This document shows, piece after piece, positions 7,159 through 13,738 of a DNA stretch of 13,846 nucleotides. Position numbers and translations under genes: made by a program. This DNA is from [Eubacterium] saphenum. Its GTDB lineage: Bacteria; Bacillota; Clostridia; Oscillospirales; Ruminococcaceae. The DNA is taken from NCBI GenBank assembly GCA_004555855.1, contig SFJQ01000042.1, positions 1 through 13,846 of the forward strand, in the 5' to 3' direction. Positions within the stretch are counted from its first letter, which is position 1, and every line of letters starts with the position of its first letter. The notes below the pieces were generated by a model. That model saw nothing but the letters and a program-made list of their open reading frames with translations. It had not been told where the DNA came from and searched no databases.

Positions 7159-8751
7159 CTATTTCTTTTCTTCATCGTCTTTTTTGTCGGAGCCGCCCGA
7201 TGAGCCGCCCATACTCTTGCCTATTTTGGCAATATCTCCAAGACCGCCGCCGCTGCCGCCCGTAAAGGCATTTCCCGCGCCCTTTGCAGCGCTTCCCGCA
7301 GCGGAAGCGGCACTTCCCGCAGCCGAAGCCGCGCCCTTAGCCGCAGTCGCAACGCCCTTTGCAGCCAGACTTCCTCCGCCTGTTGCAGCAGCCAGCGCCG
7401 CGTCCTTAGCGGTGTTCGCAGCCATTTTCACCATTCCCGCAACAACCATCGCCGAAGCGCGGTCTGCTGCGGCAACCTCGGGATTTATTACCTCGAGAAT
7501 TGTTGTGTTGGACTTCCAAGCCGCGTAAAGACTGCCAACCACGAAGATCATCTTCAGGGAAACGTCAAGAGCGATATTGTCCGAGAAAGAGAAATTCGAG
7601 CTCATTATCATCGGGATAAAAATCATCACGAGATTCATCGAAATCACAATTCCAAATCCCGAAAGCAGCTTTCCAATAAACATCTCGCGCCATCTTTTGA
7701 AGGTTGAGCCTTCGTCAAGCGGCATTGTGGCAACAAACAGCGGCGATGTGATGTACAGAATGACTACCTCGATAATTTTTCGTATAAACACGAACATCGA
7801 GCAAAGCATTATCAGAATTACGCCGATGCTTACGAGATAAACCAGCGGGTAGTTGTAAAGGCTCTCAAACAGGTTCGGGAAAGTCTTTGCGTTTTTGGAA
7901 AGGTCGTCAAGCGAGAAATCGGTTTTTCCTTCCTTGTTGTTTTTGATATTATCAGCCGACTTGTCGGCAACCTTCACGTCATCCGCCTGACTTTGGAAAA
8001 TCGCCTGAATATTGTCGAGGTCGAGTTCGGGATACATAGTGAAATCGACCAGATAATCCGCGGGATTATAGATGCTCTTTTCGCCGTTGAAATAATCCGC
8101 GCGTTTTCCCGACGTAAAGGACGCGTCCGGCTCGTCGTCATCGCCGAAGGTTCCCGAAAGGAACAAAATCGTCGATAACTTCGGGCTTTCGTCCGAACCG
8201 GTCACTCCGATAATCGCGTTTTCCGTCGAAACCAGAATTGCCGAGGAAAGCTGCGAGCCGAAGAACATCATCACCGGCACTATCATAAACGCAATGCACG
8301 ATTTCAGCGCCGTTTTCATAACGTGGCTAATCGGCCGCTTATGCTCGAGCGCATAAGAACCCATCGATTTCGCAACCGAGTAAATCGTGAAGATAAAGCA
8401 AATCGCAACGCCGACAAACGTCACCGCAATCAGCGCTTGTTTAACGCCGTCGTTGGTGAGAAAAACGTCGAGAAGATACATTTCATTGCCGTTGTTTTTC
8501 ACGGTTTGCGTTCCCGCAAAAACGTCGAAGAAATCCTCAAAAACATCGACAATGTGCAAAAGGTAAAACAGAACCCACTGCAAAAACGCGCCGAACACTA
8601 AAACGATGCCCTGAAGCACCACTGAAAACAGGAAGTTGAACAGATATGTAATCAGCGTGGAGAAAAGACTAAACGCCCAGCTCAGCGAGTCTGCAATCGC
8701 ATTTGTGACGGTTGTCACCCAGCCCAGACTGTCCAGAAGCACAGGGGTCAT
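7159..8751 (-). CDS. virB6: VirB6-like polytopic membrane protein 1
   Basis: A 530-residue inner-membrane channel candidate. The ATG at 8751 was chosen because a perfect AGGAGG lies eight bases upstream; an ATG seven codons further up would place that site inside the coding region. Hydrophobic segments lie at about 28-72, 105-127, 152-174, 302-323, 362-383 and 399-415. The loop at 175-300 is long, polar and acidic, and it replaces a shorter loop in the paralogue. The conserved core is EHKRPISHVM (136-145), then ILYITSP with PLDEGSTFKRWRE (331-356). The C-terminal tail (445-530) is Ala/Gly/Ser-rich with repeated SAAGSAA units and ends in DKKDDEEKK. The neighbouring VirB6-like 2 is clearly homologous, so this is a tandem duplication whose members have specialised loops and tails. 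Function is inferred from family and operon. Confidence 0.9.
   Translation of the reverse strand: MTPVLLDSLGWVTTVTNAIADSLSWAFSLFSTLITYLFNFLFSVVLQGIVLVFGAFLQWVLFYLLHIVDVFEDFFDVFAGTQTVKNNGNEMYLLDVFLTNDGVKQALIAVTFVGVAICFIFTIYSVAKSMGSYALEHKRPISHVMKTALKSCIAFMIVPVMMFFGSQLSSAILVSTENAIIGVTGSDESPKLSTILFLSGTFGDDDEPDASFTSGKRADYFNGEKSIYNPADYLVDFTMYPELDLDNIQAIFQSQADDVKVADKSADNIKNNKEGKTDFSLDDLSKNAKTFPNLFESLYNYPLVYLVSIGVILIMLCSMFVFIRKIIEVVILYITSPLFVATMPLDEGSTFKRWREMFIGKLLSGFGIVISMNLVMIFIPMIMSSNFSFSDNIALDVSLKMIFVVGSLYAAWKSNTTILEVINPEVAAADRASAMVVAGMVKMAANTAKDAALAAATGGGSLAAKGVATAAKGAASAAGSAASAAGSAAKGAGNAFTGGSGGGLGDIAKIGKSMGGSSGGSDKKDDEEKK
7245..7423 (-). repeat. Low-complexity Ala/Gly/Ser coding repeat
   Basis: This part of VirB6-like 1 encodes short imperfect units such as AAKGAAS and SAAGSAA in a run of Ala, Gly and Ser. 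Units vary in length, so this is low complexity rather than an exact tandem array. It probably forms a flexible or small-residue helical cytoplasmic tail. Confidence 0.7.
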
Positions 8752-8759
8752 TCTGTTCA

Positions 8760-8765
8760 CCTCCT
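8760..8765 (-). promoter_or_regulatory. Ribosome binding site that fixes the start of VirB6-like 1
   Basis: Minus-strand AGGAGG, extended to GAGGAGGTGA, lies eight bases before the ATG at 8751. It falls inside the longest open frame and therefore argues for the internal start and a protein of 530 rather than 537 residues. Confidence 0.88.
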
Positions 8766-8781
8766 CTCTCAAAAATACGCG

Positions 8782-10221
8782 TTATCTGATGTTGAATTTC
8801 TTGCGCGTGATGATGAAGAACACAACTCCCGCGATAATCAGCACACCGCCGAGAATTGCCGCGACAATCGCCATAGTGTTCATCTGATAGATTATCTCAA
8901 AAATCTGCGAGAAGCTGTTTCCCGCCTTGTCGTAAACGGTCACATAATACTTGCCCGCGTCCGTAAGCTCCAGACTTTTTTTGTACGGCTCGCCGTCTTT
9001 GATTATCGTGTAGGTGTCTATATCGTCCGAAATAAGCTCGATGAAAACCGTCACGCCCTGAGCTTTTCCCTCGTCGTCAATTCCGTTTATGTTGAACTCG
9101 GGCGGCGTGTTGTCAAGCGTGAAGCTCTCCGTCCACTTGTAATTCCCGCAGGAAATATCGAAGCTGTATTCGCCCTCTGCTCCGAGGTCAACCGAGTTTC
9201 CGTTCGCACGGATTTCGTTTTTCCCGAACATTGCCTTTTCGATTTTGCAGCCGTCCGGAACAGCGTACTGCGTGATTGCGCCGGCATATTCTCCGATAAT
9301 CGTAAAGCCGAATTTCGCGGGATTTTCGTCGTCGCCGTCGTTGATAAAGAGCGTGTATTCGCCCTTTTCGGTAACTGCTTTGCCGGAATCAAAGTCCGCC
9401 TGTTCCTCTCCGTCTTTCAGCAGTTTATACTCGACAGCGTCCGAAAATTCAAATTTTACACCGTTCGTAGCTGTCGTTCCCGCAGGGACATTGCAGAAAA
9501 ACTCCGTTCCCTTGTCCGTGACAACGCGGATTTTTTCACTTGTCGCATACTGCGAAAGAAGACTTGCTTTTTCGCTTTCCGGAAGCAAAACTCCCTGCTC
9601 CTCGGTACCTTTATCGTCGGGATTTGACGGGTTTTCGTCCTCGCCTCCCGAGCTGTCGGAGCTTGCGTCGGAGCTGTCGGAATAATCGCTTTCACCGCTT
9701 ATGTCCGAACTTTCATCATCGGAAATATCCGAAAAATCCGAATCCTCATCTTCCGAGCTTTCGTCATCGGAGTCGCTTTCCTCGGGGGGTTCCGTAATCC
9801 AGAAGCGGAACAGCCCGTAATAAACCTCGTTTTCGCTGCCGCCGAGCAAATCCTTTCCCTCAACCATCAGCGTGAGCGAGTATTTTCCCGTTTCTTCAAA
9901 CTTTTCAGCCGACTTGCATTCGGACTTTTTGCCGTCCTTTTCCATCGAAACGGTTACGTTTTCGGGCAGGTCAAGCGTTACGGGATAATCGATAACAGCG
10001 CCGTTTGAAACGTTGCTGTAAAACACGATTTGCTTCGCGAGAATTTCCTCGAAAAGTGAAGAATCAACCCTTTTTTCGGCAATCTCCGAGTAGATATATT
10101 CAATTTTCGGCGTACTTTCCGCAGACTGAGCGGGATTTTCGCCCGACTCCGCAAACGATGTCAGCGAAATCGTTCCAAAAACAGCGCAGGCAAGCGCCGC
10201 AGCCAGAATTTTTCTAAACAT
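8782..10221 (-). CDS. Surface protein A: signal peptide, Ser/Asp linker, Ig-like region, C-terminal anchor
   Basis: Predicted 479-residue exported protein, starting at the ATG at 10221 because it opens a good signal peptide (MFRKILAAAL, cleavage likely after TSFA at 24) and has AAAGGA seven bases upstream; the longer frame would bury the signal. Residues 40-145 form a first beta-rich domain. Residues 147-200 are a Ser/Asp/Glu-rich linker. Residues 215-445 are further beta-rich modules, the last starting DNTPPEFN (370-377) with YDKAGNSF (430-437) as in bacterial Ig-like folds. A helix at about 450-471 and the tail TRKKFNIR anchor it with the bulk outside. There is no LPXTG motif. It follows VirD4 by 19 bases and precedes VirB6-like 1 by 30. 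It is a paralogue of surface protein B, which lacks the acidic linker. Role unknown; a surface-exposed component of the secretion apparatus is inferred. Confidence 0.87.
   Translation of the reverse strand: MFRKILAAALACAVFGTISLTSFAESGENPAQSAESTPKIEYIYSEIAEKRVDSSLFEEILAKQIVFYSNVSNGAVIDYPVTLDLPENVTVSMEKDGKKSECKSAEKFEETGKYSLTLMVEGKDLLGGSENEVYYGLFRFWITEPPEESDSDDESSEDEDSDFSDISDDESSDISGESDYSDSSDASSDSSGGEDENPSNPDDKGTEEQGVLLPESEKASLLSQYATSEKIRVVTDKGTEFFCNVPAGTTATNGVKFEFSDAVEYKLLKDGEEQADFDSGKAVTEKGEYTLFINDGDDENPAKFGFTIIGEYAGAITQYAVPDGCKIEKAMFGKNEIRANGNSVDLGAEGEYSFDISCGNYKWTESFTLDNTPPEFNINGIDDEGKAQGVTVFIELISDDIDTYTIIKDGEPYKKSLELTDAGKYYVTVYDKAGNSFSQIFEIIYQMNTMAIVAAILGGVLIIAGVVFFIITRKKFNIR
9622..9783 (-). 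other. Ser/Asp/Glu-rich linker coding segment
   Basis: Residues 147-200 of surface protein A are almost entirely Ser, Asp and Glu in irregular SD, SDDESS and SDSSD units. Such linkers act as extended spacers in Gram-positive surface proteins and may bind divalent cations. It separates two predicted beta-rich domains. Confidence 0.85.
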
Positions 10222-10228
10222 ACCATTT

Positions 10229-10234
10229 TCCTTT
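10229..10234 (-). promoter_or_regulatory. Ribosome binding site that fixes the start of surface protein A
   Basis: AAAGGA on the minus strand lies seven bases before the ATG at 10221 within the 19-base gap after the VirD4 stop. Together with the signal peptide it rules out the 27-codon upstream extension, which would run back into virD4. Confidence 0.75.
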
Positions 10235-10240
10235 CGGAGA

Positions 10241-12229
10241 TTAGTTTTCTTCTGCCCCGAGAACTTTCTCGTTTCTCTCGGTAAGGTCATAGTAAACTTC
10301 ATCGGGGAAGAACGCGTTGCTGCGAACCTCCGACAAATCCATCGTGCCGAATTTGTACAAATCGCACTTGTAGCTCGGCGTGAATTTTGTTTTCAGCGGG
10401 TAGTTACCGAAAGTAACGATAATCGCGTTACCCGTATCGGTTTTGTTGTTGATTTTCTGCAGCTCGGACGGGTAGATAAGCGGACGCGTCTGAATTGACG
10501 TGCTGTAGCTTGCCTCGCCCTCTTTCGTGCCCATAGAGCGCGAAACGCTGGTAGTGGAAACGGTGCAGTTTCCGCAGAGCTCCGAGAACTCCTTGCAGGT
10601 TTCGATATCGTTTGAACCGATGAACATTTTCATACCGCAGTTTGATTTGACGATATCGCCGACGGTTTTTCCGTAAACATTATCGAGCTGCGCGTAGGAC
10701 TGCACGACCATATTGAACCAGATTTTTCTCGAACGTCCGACGGTAATCATCTTGTCGAACTTGTCGATTTTCGGCATATTACCGAACTCATCGAGAATGA
10801 AGTAAACGTTTCTCGGGAGCGACAAATCCTCGCGAGTGGAGGCTTTTTTGATAAGCGCCTTGTAGATACAAAGGATAAACGCAGCGGCAAGCGTGTGTCG
10901 CGTGTCCTTTTCATCGGGGATTTTGAGGAACAGCGCGGTTGATTCATCGGCAAAAATCGCGGGGTCGATATCTGTGTTCGACGTGAGCGAGCAGATACCT
11001 TCGTCGTTGAAGATGGACAGCTTATCGAACGCGATTGACATATAGCTCGCGAGGGTATTTTCCGCAGCGGAAAGCACCTGCTTGCTCAGAGTAACCGCCT
11101 TTGAAAGAACGTTTCTGCCGTAGAAATAGTTGCGAAGCGCCTCAAAGTTGTTGTCGGAGTTTCCGAGCGCCTTGTTGACGTTGAAGAAGTTGAATTTATC
11201 CTTGGTCATACCAAGCTCAGGATTTTCGCTGTCCTCGAGCATACCGAGAATTGTCGCCATTATAATCGAGCGCGCGCCCTTTTCCCAGATGGGGTCGTCC
11301 TGACTCTCAATCGGGCAGATAACGCTTACAAGGTCGTTCAAATCCTCGTAAACCTCGTCGTAAATCTTCTGACGCTGAACCTTGATTACGCCGATAAGCT
11401 CCTTGCGGACAGCATACGCCTTGCCCTCGTATTCGTACCATTCGTCCTCGTAAAGCTCGGGCGGATTTACAAGCTCCAGTCCCGATTCCTCGGCATTATC
11501 ATCTCTGCGGTAAATCTCGTTTCCCGTGTTCGCGTATTCCTGATATCTGTCATACAGCTCTCCGAGCGGGTTCCAGCGGAATGAAGAGTACGGGTCGCGC
11601 AGGTCGAGAACCATTACCTTATACCCGCGCTCCTGCAAAAACTTGCTGTGCATCTGGAAAAGCTCGCCCTTCGGGTCGGTACAAATCATCGACGAGCCTG
11701 CGCCCGATTTTGCAAGAATTTGAATCATCGGGTTGATGAAAGTTGTCGTTTTACCGGAACCGGTTGCACCGATGATAAGTCCGTGCATCGGCGAAGCAAG
11801 ATTAACGTGAAGACCTTTCTTGTCGTACCACGCTCTGACGGGGATTCCGTCCTTTTTGGACTCGCCGAGCTTTGAAAACTCGTACGGAGCGAAGTTAAAA
11901 TCGCGTTCCTTGTCGGTCATAAAGCGCGAATTTTCCAGCGTGGAATCGGTCACTGCGTTCTTCTTATTTGCGCCGAGCAGGCTCTGTCTTGTACGCTTAA
12001 AGCTGTCGGGGCGGGTTGCCGCATAGAGAACGATGATAACCACAAGCGCAATCAATCCGTACAGATAGTTTATCGGATTGAGCAGCACCGCGGGATTTAA
12101 GAAAAGCGAGAAATCCTTCGCTTCAATCGCGGGCATCAGGTTATCGAGAAGCGCTCCGGCAAGATACGAGCAGAAAAAGAGCGCAACGAGCAAAATAGCG
12201 GCAGTGCTGTAAATTTTCTTCAAATTCAT
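10241..12229 (-). CDS. virD4: VirD4/TraG-type coupling protein ATPase
   Basis: A 662-residue membrane-anchored ATPase that recruits substrates, normally a relaxase-DNA complex, to the secretion channel. Two N-terminal helices (about 8-28 and 54-71) anchor it. Walker A is GATGSGKT (154-161). The conserved CTDPKGEL lies at 183-190, Walker B is YFILDEFGNMP (476-486, Asp480 and Glu481), and VVQSYAQL (508-515) carries the sensor glutamine. An acidic, Tyr-rich stretch of roughly 80 residues (about 222-303) separates RWNPLGEL from PIWEKGARSI and looks like an insertion compared with shorter family members. The ATG at 12229 is preceded by GGGAGGA. The gap to the upstream protease gene is 18 bases. 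All ATPase motifs are intact. Confidence in the family is very high; the transported substrate cannot be read from the window. Confidence 0.96.
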   Translation of the reverse strand: MNLKKIYSTAAILLVALFFCSYLAGALLDNLMPAIEAKDFSLFLNPAVLLNPINYLYGLIALVVIIVLYAATRPDSFKRTRQSLLGANKKNAVTDSTLENSRFMTDKERDFNFAPYEFSKLGESKKDGIPVRAWYDKKGLHVNLASPMHGLIIGATGSGKTTTFINPMIQILAKSGAGSSMICTDPKGELFQMHSKFLQERGYKVMVLDLRDPYSSFRWNPLGELYDRYQEYANTGNEIYRRDDNAEESGLELVNPPELYEDEWYEYEGKAYAVRKELIGVIKVQRQKIYDEVYEDLNDLVSVICPIESQDDPIWEKGARSIIMATILGMLEDSENPELGMTKDKFNFFNVNKALGNSDNNFEALRNYFYGRNVLSKAVTLSKQVLSAAENTLASYMSIAFDKLSIFNDEGICSLTSNTDIDPAIFADESTALFLKIPDEKDTRHTLAAAFILCIYKALIKKASTREDLSLPRNVYFILDEFGNMPKIDKFDKMITVGRSRKIWFNMVVQSYAQLDNVYGKTVGDIVKSNCGMKMFIGSNDIETCKEFSELCGNCTVSTTSVSRSMGTKEGEASYSTSIQTRPLIYPSELQKINNKTDTGNAIIVTFGNYPLKTKFTPSYKCDLYKFGTMDLSEVRSNAFFPDEVYYDLTERNEKVLGAEEN

Positions 12230-12247
12230 AATCTGTCCTCCCGACCG

Positions 12248-13228
12248 TTATTCGAGAATTTTTTCGGCTTTTGCTTCGCAAAGCAAGGTCCTTGCGCAGA
12301 AAAATACCGTTATTCCGCCAAAAATCAGATAAATAAGCTCCGCGACAATGTTGTCGAAAAGCACCTTGTAAGCCTCGGTGTTCATAAGCAGCAGCATCGG
12401 CACGGTTGCTAAGTTAAACCCGACGTGCATTAAAAGCGGGTATGTGAGGTTGTTGTACCTTATGCGGAGAATGGTGAAAAAGAAGCTGCTCACAAGCGCC
12501 ACGATTATCCAAATCGGCTGTATATGCGGAATTGCAAACGCCACCGTCACGACAATTGCCACGACTTTTTCGGGGAACGCCCTTTTCAGCGTGTGGAGCA
12601 AAAATCCACGGAACATCATCTCCTCGCAAAGCGGCGCGAGAATGACGATGTACACTAAGCTGAGCGCGATGTTATCGGTGTAAAGCAGGCTTTCCGTGCC
12701 CGCGCTGTAGCTTCTGATAAAGCTCTCGGGCAGCGGTATAATCGCAAGCAGCGCCGATGTTGACAAATTCAGGCAAACGCCCGTCAAAAGGCACAGCAAA
12801 GCGGGTTTTCGGCTGATTGTGCGCGGGTGAAACTCCAGCATATCCTTGACTGTTTCGGTTTCGGGGTGCTTTTTGCGTTTGCGGATATAGTGGTTCATCA
12901 GGTAGAAAAAGTACACAAAAAATCCCATTATTGAGCAGAGCAGCTTGAGTGTTCCGCTGTTCTGAAGCGCGTCGTTGGAGAAGATGATGAAGAACATCTG
13001 CGGGAAGAAGTAGAACCCGAAATACAGTCCCACCGCCGACAAAACCGACGTAATAATTATGTATTTTCGGGAGTTTCGGTTGATAATCTGGCGGCGCTTT
13101 TTCTCGCGTTTTTTCTTCTCGGCAAGAGCCGCTTCCTCACTGTCGTCAGACTCGGCTTCGACCTCAACCTCGATTTCCTCGGCGATATTCTCCAAATCGG
13201 AATTTTTTCTATGCTTTTTCTTTTTCAA
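12248..13228 (-). CDS. CPBP (CAAX/Rce1-type) intramembrane metalloprotease, TTG start
   Basis: A 326-residue polytopic membrane protein of the CPBP (Abi) family. All three catalytic motifs are present: EEMMFR (Glu202, Glu203, Arg207), FAIPH (Phe231, His235) and HVGFN (His268, Asn272). Residues 1-50 form a highly charged cytoplasmic head with Lys-rich and Glu-rich blocks. Hydrophobic segments begin at about 56 and continue to 315. The start is a TTG at 13228, supported by AGGGTGA six bases upstream; the nearby alternative GTG and TTG codons run quickly into stops. It sits between the pilin and virD4. CPBP members cleave prenylated proteins in eukaryotes and act in peptide maturation, self-immunity or membrane-protein regulation in bacteria. 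Here it might process or protect a component of the secretion system, but the substrate is unknown. Confidence 0.9.
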   Translation of the reverse strand: MKKKKHRKNSDLENIAEEIEVEVEAESDDSEEAALAEKKKREKKRRQIINRNSRKYIIITSVLSAVGLYFGFYFFPQMFFIIFSNDALQNSGTLKLLCSIMGFFVYFFYLMNHYIRKRKKHPETETVKDMLEFHPRTISRKPALLCLLTGVCLNLSTSALLAIIPLPESFIRSYSAGTESLLYTDNIALSLVYIVILAPLCEEMMFRGFLLHTLKRAFPEKVVAIVVTVAFAIPHIQPIWIIVALVSSFFFTILRIRYNNLTYPLLMHVGFNLATVPMLLLMNTEAYKVLFDNIVAELIYLIFGGITVFFCARTLLCEAKAEKILE

Positions 13229-13234
13229 TGCAAT

Positions 13235-13241
13235 TCACCCT
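13235..13241 (-). promoter_or_regulatory. Ribosome binding site for the TTG-initiated protease gene
   Basis: AGGGTGA on the minus strand lies six bases before the TTG at 13228. It directly abuts the T-rich tract of the terminator-like element, so folding and read-through of that element could affect initiation here. Confidence 0.7.
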
Positions 13242-13324
13242 AAAACAAAGCTAAAACAACTCTTTGCCGCTCCCCGTGCGCCGGAACAACGCTGTCCCGG
13301 TAACTTTCGGAGAGCGGCAGAGTT
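13242..13324 (-). terminator. Long stem-loop with T-rich tract between pilin and protease genes
   Basis: The arms 13258-13263 and 13319-13324 pair over six bases (AACTCT with AGAGTT). The arms 13266-13275 and 13309-13318 pair over ten bases with one G-U pair; only two unpaired bases at 13264-13265 interrupt the stem. Inside, 13281-13288 pairs with 13293-13300 as a second eight-base hairpin with a four-base loop. On the minus strand 11 of the next 16 bases are T, in runs of four, three and four. It starts about ten bases after the pilin stop. It probably acts as a leaky terminator or as a 3-prime stabiliser of the pilin message, letting the pilin exceed the downstream genes. A T6 run on the other side could make it bidirectional. 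Confidence 0.75.
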
Positions 13325-13334
13325 ACATTTTTTA

Positions 13335-13658
13335 TCAGGTCGATGATGTAGCTGCGGAGCTTGCCCACTGTTCCATCGCAGGAAGACCGATTTTCAGACC
13401 AACGAGCAGAACGAAGATAAGTACAAAGCCGATGATTGCGTTTCTCAGACCGTGCTTTGCCTTTTCTCTGTCCTGAGGCTCTTCAGCCTTTGCGAACTTC
13501 ACGCCGAGGATAATGCAGAAAACTGCGCCAAGTGCGCCGACAACCGCAAGTGCCGGACCCAGAATCATATCGAGCAGGTCGATAATCGGGTTGGTCATTT
13601 TCTCAAACGGGTTTTCCGCTCCCGAAGAAGCTGCCAAAAACATCAATGCGTTATTCAT
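13335..13658 (-). CDS. Small two-helix pilin-like protein (VirB2/TrbC type)
   Basis: A 107-residue membrane protein with the VirB2/TrbC pilin layout. It has a short polar N-terminus (1-30, with NPFEK and NPIIDLLD), a helix at about 31-53 (ILGPALAVVGALGAVFCII), a short basic loop (KFAKAEEPQDREKAKHGLR, 54-72) and a second helix at about 73-93, ending in a small Ser/Thr/Ala tail. No long cleavable leader is seen. The ATG at 13658 has AAGGAGA seven to eight bases upstream. It has its own candidate promoter and a strong hairpin just after its stop, a pattern suited to a structural subunit needed in high amounts. The family assignment rests on size, topology and operon rather than on a diagnostic motif. 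Confidence 0.85.
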   Translation of the reverse strand: MNNALMFLAASSGAENPFEKMTNPIIDLLDMILGPALAVVGALGAVFCIILGVKFAKAEEPQDREKAKHGLRNAIIGFVLIFVLLVGLKIGLPAMEQWASSAATSST

Positions 13659-13677
13659 AATAATTCTCCTTTAATTT

Positions 13678-13689
13678 CCGCCGTAGCGG
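13678..13689 (-). other. Small UACG-loop hairpin in the pilin leader
   Basis: Minus-strand CCGCTACGGCGG forms a four-base-pair stem closed on a UACG loop, a member of the unusually stable UNCG tetraloop class. It lies seven to ten bases upstream of the pilin ribosome site and near the predicted 5-prime end. A role in message stability is possible; the stem is short, so confidence is modest. Confidence 0.45.
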
Positions 13690-13703
13690 TTATTTTTCAT
13701 TGG

Positions 13704-13731
13704 TTTATACCAACTTTTCCGAATTTCGTAA
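13704..13731 (-). promoter_or_regulatory. Candidate promoter for the pilin gene
   Basis: On the minus strand a TATAAA (13704-13709) is preceded directly by TGG, an extended -10 arrangement. A weak -35 candidate TTACGA (13726-13731) is placed 16 bases upstream. Transcription would start near 13697 and give a leader of about 40 bases. The -10 also lies in a short palindrome (TTGGT, ATAA, ACCAA), which could be an operator or chance. Confidence 0.45.
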
Positions 13732-13738
13732 CACCGCG

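Noticed and set aside
7184..7528. Pro/Ala-rich plus-strand frame
   Set aside because: It is the reverse complement of the Ala/Gly/Ser tail of VirB6-like 1; low complexity on one strand yields this on the other.
8752..8772. Seven-codon N-terminal extension of VirB6-like 1
   Set aside because: It contains the AGGAGG ribosome site of the internal ATG, so the longer start is unlikely.
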